From Streptomyces sp. BK340 (lineage in GTDB: Bacteria; Actinomycetota; Actinomycetes; Streptomycetales; Streptomycetaceae), in NCBI RefSeq assembly GCF_007827595.1, contig NZ_VISR01000051.1, forward strand, positions 1 through 35,162: a DNA stretch of 35,162 bases, written 5' to 3'. Below are positions 33,201 to 35,162 of this stretch, piece after piece; position 1 is the stretch's first letter, and each line of letters opens with the position of its first letter. Under the pieces are notes generated by a model. It was not told the DNA's origin and made no database searches. It saw only the letters and a list, made by a program, of their open reading frames with translations. Position numbers and translations under genes: made by a program.

Positions 33201-35162
33201 GTCGTCGAGGGTGGTGATGCGCTCGACTTGAGCGTCGAGCGCCGTCTCGGACTTGCCCGACACGGTGCAAGGCAGGACGGTGGGGGTCACTTCCGGGTCG
33301 GTGTCGTCGGGTTCCACCGGCGGGGCCTGCTCGATGATGGTGTGCGCGTTGGTGCCGCTGATACCGAAGGCCGACACCGCCGAGCGGCGCGGCCGGTCGC
33401 TCTGCGGCCACGGCATCGTCTCGGTGAGGAGTCGTACGTCACCGGCAGTCCAGTCGACGTGCGTGGAGGGTGCGTCGACGTGCAGGGTGCGGGGCAGCAC
33501 CCCGTGCCGCATCGCCATGACCATCTTGATCACCCCGGCCACACCGGCCGCGGCCTGCGTGTGACCGATGTTCGACTTCAGCGAGCCGAGCAGCAACGGA
33601 CGCTCCGGATCGCGATCCCGCCCGTACGTGGCGAGCAGCGCCTGTGCCTCGATGGGGTCGCCGAGCGTGGTGCCCGTGCCATGGCCCTCTACGGCGTCAA
33701 CCTCCGTGGGTGACAGGCCGGCGTTCGCGAGGGCCTGGCGGATCACTCGTTGCTGCGAGGGGCCGTTGGGGGCGGTCAGGCCATTGCTGGCGCCGTCCTG
33801 GTTGATCGCCGAACCGCGGAGGACCGCCAGCACCTGATGTCCGTTGCGGCGGGCGTCCGAGAGCCGTTCGAGTACGACGACGCCGACGCCTTCCGACCAT
33901 CCGGTGCCGTCGGCCGCGTCCGCGTACGCCTTGCACCGGCCGTCCGTCGCCAGACCGCCCTGCCGCGTGAAGCCCGGAAAGCCGAGGGAGGACGACATGA
34001 CCGTGACGCCACCGGCCAGAGCCAGGGTGCACTCACCGCTGCGCAGCGACTGGGCGGCCAGATGCATGGCGACCAGCGACGAGGAGCAGGCTGTGTCGAC
34101 GGTGACCGCCGGCCCCTCCAGCCCGAAGGTGTACGAGACACGGCCGGACACGACACTTGCGGCGAGACCGGTGCCGGCGTGTCCCTCGATGTCCTCCGCC
34201 GAGTTCATCACGAGGGTCAGGTAGTCCTGGCCCCCGGTACCGACGAACACACCGGTAGCGCTGCCGCGCAGCGACGCCGGGTCGATGGCCGCGCGCTCGA
34301 TCGCCTCCCAGGAGGTTTCGAGGAGGAGCCGCTGCTGCGGGTCCATGGCCAGGGCCTCACGCGGAGAGATCCCGAAGAAGCCCGCGTCGAACTCGCCGAC
34401 TCCGTGCAGGAACCCACCCTTGGCCGTCGCGCTTCGACCGCGCCCGTCGGGCCCATGCCCTCCGCCGAGGAGGGTGCCCAGGTCCCAGCCCCGGTCGGTG
34501 GGAAAGTCGGCTATACCTTCCCGCCCTTCCGTGACGAGCGCCCACAGATCCTCCGGGGAGTCGACACCTCCAGGCAGTCGACAGGCCATCCCGACGATGG
34601 CGATGGGGTCGTCTGCCGCCCCCGCGACCACGGCGGTCGGCACGTGGACGTCGCTGTTCTCGTCGAGCAGTTCGGTGAGGAGCTGCTGGGCGAGGACGGC
34701 CGGGGTCGGGTGGTCGAAGACCAGGGTGGCGGGCAGGCGCAGTCCGGTGACGGCGGTGAGCCGGTTGCGCAGCTCCAGCGCAGTGAGGGAGTCGATGCCG
34801 AGGTCGTGGAAGTCGCGGTCCGCGTGGATGGCCTGAGCAGAGGCGTGGCCCAGGACAGAGGCGGCCTCCGTCCGCACCATGTCCACGACGAGGCGAACCC
34901 GCTCGCCCTCACGCAGGTCCCACAGCCGCGCCGCGAGTGCCACCGCGGCGCCCGAACCGCTCGCCGTCGTCGCAGCCATGCGCCGCCCGCCACGGACGAG
35001 ACCACGGAACATGGTCGGGACCTCACCGCGCATACGGGGCGAGGTGGAGGTGGTGAGCCGTCCGATGGGGATGAGGTGGGGTTCGTCGAGGGTGGTGGCC
35101 GTATCCAGGAGGGCCAGGCCCTGCTCCACGGTCAACGGTGGGATACCCGAGGAGGTGATCCG
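23535..35162 (-). CDS. Modular type I polyketide synthase, terminal protein with thioesterase (PKS3), 5' end outside window
   Basis: The frame is open for 3875 codons from the right edge to the TGA at 23535. The visible part begins inside a KR, so the real start lies beyond the window; the TTG near 35135 is internal. Residues counted from the edge: ACP (Ser125, GIDSL); module D with KS (Cys359), AT (Ser785, GHSIGE/HAFH, malonyl), a KR lacking its Tyr (Val1469) and ACP (Ser1652); module E with KS (Cys1886), AT (Ser2311, GHSVGE/HAFH, malonyl), DH (His2616, Asp2784), an ER remnant (about 3054-3194), KR (LDD, Tyr3345) and ACP (Ser3513); then TE with Ser3706 in GHSSGG, Asp3734 in LLDTF and His3844 in DADHLS. 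The TE marks it as the releasing protein of the assembly line, by lactonisation or hydrolysis. A hairpin terminator begins 38 nt after the stop. Confidence 0.97.
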   Translation of the reverse strand, partial: RITSSGIPPLTVEQGLALLDTATTLDEPHLIPIGRLTTSTSPRMRGEVPTMFRGLVRGGRRMAATTASGSGAAVALAARLWDLREGERVRLVVDMVRTEAASVLGHASAQAIHADRDFHDLGIDSLTALELRNRLTAVTGLRLPATLVFDHPTPAVLAQQLLTELLDENSDVHVPTAVVAGAADDPIAIVGMACRLPGGVDSPEDLWALVTEGREGIADFPTDRGWDLGTLLGGGHGPDGRGRSATAKGGFLHGVGEFDAGFFGISPREALAMDPQQRLLLETSWEAIERAAIDPASLRGSATGVFVGTGGQDYLTLVMNSAEDIEGHAGTGLAASVVSGRVSYTFGLEGPAVTVDTACSSSLVAMHLAAQSLRSGECTLALAGGVTVMSSSLGFPGFTRQGGLATDGRCKAYADAADGTGWSEGVGVVVLERLSDARRNGHQVLAVLRGSAINQDGASNGLTAPNGPSQQRVIRQALANAGLSPTEVDAVEGHGTGTTLGDPIEAQALLATYGRDRDPERPLLLGSLKSNIGHTQAAAGVAGVIKMVMAMRHGVLPRTLHVDAPSTHVDWTAGDVRLLTETMPWPQSDRPRRSAVSAFGISGTNAHTIIEQAPPVEPDDTDPEVTPTVLPCTVSGKSETALDAQVERITTLDDISPLDLAYSLAAAGRGALEHRAVLVDGVEVARGVAVERSLAVLFSGQGSQRLGMGRGLYARFPVFAEAFDAVCAGLDEHLDRPVRDVVWGDDADLLNRTLYTQSGLFAVEVALFRLVESLGVRPEFVAGHSIGELAAAHVAGVFSLENACALVAARGRLMEALPEGGAMLAVEATEDEVRPVLDEFTSVAAVNGPSSVVVSGAQDAVESIRSHFEVLGRRVTPLRVSHAFHSPLMDPMLEDFRAVVAGLSFSAPEIPLVSNVTGELASSELVCDPEYWVRHVRETVRFADGVSTLSEAGATAFLELGPDSVLTALTAVCVDDSAVVAVPALRKDRTEEQALVSGLARLHVSGAGLDWTSLFDRTGARRVDLPTYAFQRDRYWPETGPARATAAVPAADPAEAGFWAAVEGGDLAALASDLDVDSGALEAVLPALSSWRRHRRDQSQLDALRFHETWQPLSRVANARPAGRWLVVAPALAPAPGSAEEWTTAVVDAIGADTLCLNTEPSSERAVLARQLRELPDSGTPFAGVLSLLALEGENGVTATAALFQALSDAGVTAPLWCVTRGAVAVGASEVLSAPAQAGVWGLGRVAALEHPQRWGGVIDLPGTIDPHAARRFAAVLAGLDGEDQVAVRASAAYGRRLTPAPAGAPDAGWQPGAADAPEARGTVLITGGTGGRGARVARRLAGAGAHRLLLVSRRGPEAPGADDLVADLRRLGAEASAVACDVADRDALASVLAGIPAEAPLAAVVHAAGVVDDGVLDELTAERFDAVHRAKAASALHLHELTRDLDLSAFVLFSSVAGAVGGPGRATVAAAGAVLDALAHHRRAQGLAATSLSWGAWWDEDTTDTLETAVEARDADADAADAPPRRASVPVVHPELALAALWQAVTRPDPTLVLLDLQQPQVLDALVGLRGNPLLRELPAAGRALEEAAAAREEFASEASGLGRKLRALPAGDRLPFVTDLVRTHVAAVLGHAGTEAVAADRKFRDLGFDSLTAVELASRLDLATGLKVPATSVYDYPTATVLAQRLLAELLHERPDDGVRAPAAVGAATADDPIAIVGMACRLPGDVRSPDDLWRLLREGGDGIAAFPDDRGWDLRTLRAGDQDGRGRSATLEGGFVPGVADFDAAFFGISPREALAMDPQQRLLLETSWEAVEGAGIAPDTLHGSRTGVFVGTNGLDYATLMMNSREDIGGHAGTGLASSVMSGRISYTLGLEGPAVTVDTACSSSLVALHWAAQALRNDECSLALAAGVTVMTTPVSFAGFTVQGGLASDGRCKAYSDAADGTNWSEGVGVLVLERLSDARRNGHQVLALVRGSAVNQDGASNGITAPNGPSQQRVIRQALAAAGLSPADVDAVEGHGTGTALGDPIEAQALLATYGQGRDQERPLLLGSLKSNIGHTQAAAGVAGVIKTVLALRHGILPKSLHLDEPTSHVDWTAGAVSLLTEARPWPEVDRPWRAGVSSFGISGTNAHAIIEQAPPAEPALADTPVVPAVAPWVVSGRTPAALDAQLERITSQTGLSALDVGHSLTTGRSVFAHRAVLIDGTEVARGEAASRSTAFLFSGQGAQRLGMGRELYDRFPVFAQAFDDVCGHLDRHLELPLREVIWGADADRADRTVWAQTGLFAVEVALFRLLVSLGVRPDAVAGHSVGEVAAAHVAGVLSLEDACTLVAARGRLMQALPEGGAMLAVQATEAEAVARLTDTVAVAAVNGPESVVLAGDEAEVLRIGREFAALGRKTSRLRVSHAFHSPLMDPMLDDFRDVVTGLSFAAPMIPLVSDVTGEPAAPGLVCDPEYWVRHVRRTVRFADGVRALREAGASAFLEIGPDGVLAALSQQSLDGDDQDCVVVPALRKQGSEEQALVTALARMYVSGVRVDWARLFDGTGARSVQLPTYAFQHDRYWPRPAPLSGDVTSAGLMPADHPLLGAAVPLAGSDGLLFTSRLSLRVHPWLLDHRVNGTPHVPATAFLELAVRAGDQVGCAHVADLTLAEPLPLGGAEEPVVQVWTGAPDDTGARTLVCYARSADAAPDEPWTRCATGTLVSDESAESDGSTGVPFDALVWPPAGAERVDLDGFHEASGHGPAFQGLRTAWLRGDELLAEVALPAGIAEDARWFGLHPALLDAALHATTLLGFGAEDRRWQPRRWNGVSLHASGASVLRVRLVRRGEDTVSLSAVDAEGAPVLSVRSLELAAPAEAPSRRAGRDPLFRLEWVPAETGGESEPMRCVALGTDDFGVGGSTASLAALASAAPDTPDLVVVSLTAADADDVPATVHALTTRVLELVQEWLAEERFAASRLVFVTRGAVRGDSEALRDLTGGAAWGLVRSANSEHPDRFVLLDIERDEDVATALPRLSGPLAAGEAQFLVRDGVVRVGRLARLITGPSLLPPAGVPWRLERADGAEGDGLWLAPGPRTAQPLAAGQVRLAVRAAGPVSVDGPVPLGRVAGTVTETGPGVSGVRPGDRVVGLEPAPLGPLAVLDERQLAPLPADRTWEQAAAVGTTAARSYDIRHARAVLSEHPTAEDVVFTMPPVWNPEGTVLITGGTGALGRHLARRLTAGGVRHLLLTSRRGPDAPGAAELTAELRELGASVTIAACDTSDRDAAAALLAAIPGEHPLTAVVHTAGVLDDGVITSLTPERVSAVLRPKVDAAWNLHDLTRGLDLAAFLTFSSIAGVMGSPGQGNYAAANSFLDTLIDHRTALGLTGTSLAWGPWVQDDGMTSELSDTDMRRMQSGGMPPLSVEQGLDLFEAATGSAEPLVIPIGLAGGAMRPQGEVPPLFRGLVRTARRTAVNEAGGADVTVTFTRRLLELPERDRMRFLTDVVRTEAATVLGYDTAGEVASDRDFYELGFDSLTAVELRNKLSAVTGLRLPATVVFDNKTPADLAAWLRGELATRQPDSGDETDGALLAPSGAPELDSLERLFTDALASGKVTEAQRMLATVAALRPSFEATAELEDLPWAANLAEGDLGPRLICVSAPTANAGIHQYARFAAHFRGKRDVSALPLVGFSTGERLPATPEVATRTIAESALRAGEGRPFVLLGHSSGGSFAYAAAGLLEHTWGIRPAGVVLLDTFSFRHDAGEGIDYGGMMRLNFAGGGGAGGDAGAEASPVRLTNSRLSAMGRWMVLLNQLDVQHTTAPVLLVTCDRSLVGVDSAPIEQQDAPRRRQPLVTGADERLVDADHLSMIREDSAKTAEIVEEWLGRYREPGTRQAH
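24495..30030 (-). other. PKS3 module E: KS-AT(malonyl)-DH-(ER relic)-KR-ACP
   Basis: KS Cys1886, AT Ser2311 with GHSVGE/HAFH. DH has HRVNGTPHVP and HPALLDAALH, but its GYxYGPxF loop is shortened to ASGHGPAF. A degenerate ER of about 141 residues lies between DH and KR. KR is intact (LDD, GNYAAAN), and ACP is GFDSL. It is the last extension module before the TE. Output is a beta-hydroxyl, or a 2,3-double bond if the DH works; the ER cannot. Confidence 0.9.
25581..26003 (-). pseudogene. Vestigial enoylreductase domain inside module E
   Basis: The segment starts PWRLERADG and continues PLAAGQVRLAVRAAG, VTETGPGVSGVRPGDRVVG, LGPLAVLDERQLAPLP and WEQAAAVGTTAA. It then jumps to DIRHARAVLSEHPTAEDVVFTMPP. 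Each block aligns with the intact ER of module B, but two parts are missing: the NFRDVLNTLGMYPG region and the whole nucleotide-binding core with GGVG. It is in frame (141 residues against about 320), so it is translated as a dead remnant, not a frameshift. Confidence 0.9.
30070..34620 (-). other. PKS3 module D: KS-AT(malonyl)-KR(inactive)-ACP
   Basis: KS Cys359, AT Ser785 with GHSIGE/HAFH, ACP Ser1652 in GFDSL. A FWAAVEGGD segment like the KR-associated dimerisation element lies between AT and KR (near 31930-32000). The KR fold is present (VDD, FSSVAG), but the catalytic segment reads GRATVAAAGAVLDALA where active KRs have GQANYAAANAYLDALA. The Tyr and nearby Asn are both gone, and the dinucleotide loop is GGTGGRG. 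I infer that the beta-keto group made here is retained. Confidence 0.9.
30560..31200 (-). other. Inactive ketoreductase of module D
   Basis: The region begins GTVLITGGTGGRGARVA and ends past SLSWGAWWDE. The Ser of FSS is kept. The codon at 30756-30758 is gtg (Val) where the catalytic Tyr belongs, and the Asn three to four positions later is Gly. The KR is full length and in frame, so it probably persists for structural reasons. Confidence 0.9.
34655..35162 (-). other. PKS3: C-terminal end of a KR followed by an ACP (module preceding D)
   Basis: The edge enters in RITSSGIPPLTVEQGLALLD, matching the KR C-terminal segment of module E (GGMPPLSVEQGLDLFEAA). The ACP follows, with carrier Ser in LGIDSLTALEL. 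The KR therefore belongs to a module whose KS and AT lie outside. Its activity cannot be judged. Confidence 0.88.

Noticed and set aside
35133..35162. TTG at 35135 as the start of PKS3
   Set aside because: The frame stays open to the window edge and the residues before and after it belong to a KR C-terminus, so this is an internal codon of a truncated gene.

Overview
The window is very GC-rich and coding almost throughout. Nearly all real coding sequence is on the minus strand, with the G/C third-position bias of a high-GC actinomycete (most likely Streptomyces or a relative). It is an internal piece of a modular type I polyketide synthase (PKS) biosynthetic gene cluster. Neither end of the cluster is present, and both outer PKS genes run off the window. 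I could not assign a known product.

Layout in the direction of transcription (right to left):
(1) 35162-23535: 3' part of a PKS gene ('PKS3'). It holds the tail of one KR plus its ACP, then module D (KS-AT(malonyl)-KR(inactive)-ACP), then module E (KS-AT(malonyl)-DH-[ER relic]-KR-ACP) and a terminal thioesterase. A strong hairpin terminator follows.
(2) 23395-22445: a PrmC/HemK-like SAM methyltransferase with altered substrate motifs.
(3) 22361-5811: a complete three-module PKS ('PKS2', 5516 aa). Module A is KS-AT(malonyl)-KR-ACP, module B is KS-AT(methylmalonyl)-DH-ER-KR-ACP, and module C is KS-AT(methylmalonyl)-DH(inactive)-KR-ACP. Docking domains sit at both ends.
(4) 5745-1: 5' part of another PKS ('PKS1'). 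It has an N-terminal docking helix, module F (KS-AT(malonyl)-DH-KR-ACP), and the start of module G's KS, cut by the window edge.

The genes should act as one assembly line. PKS2 and PKS1 are internal extension proteins, since both carry N-terminal docking helices and neither has a loading module. PKS3 finishes and releases the chain through its TE. The TE gene is transcribed before PKS2 and PKS1, so gene order is not the order of biosynthesis. The methyltransferase is probably a tailoring enzyme, and its gene appears to head a second transcription unit with PKS2 and PKS1.

The most notable content is reductive-domain decay: a KR without its catalytic Tyr, a DH without its catalytic Asp, a DH with a shortened substrate loop, and a fossil ER reduced to about 141 residues. 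Other points are two near-identical copies of a malonyl-AT region in different genes, a PrmC-like enzyme with Ser replacing Asn of the NPPY motif, and a perfect 10-bp inverted repeat abutting the Shine-Dalgarno of the largest gene.

There is no gene-free stretch longer than about 200 bases. I saw no tRNA, rRNA, CRISPR array, insertion sequence or regulator gene.
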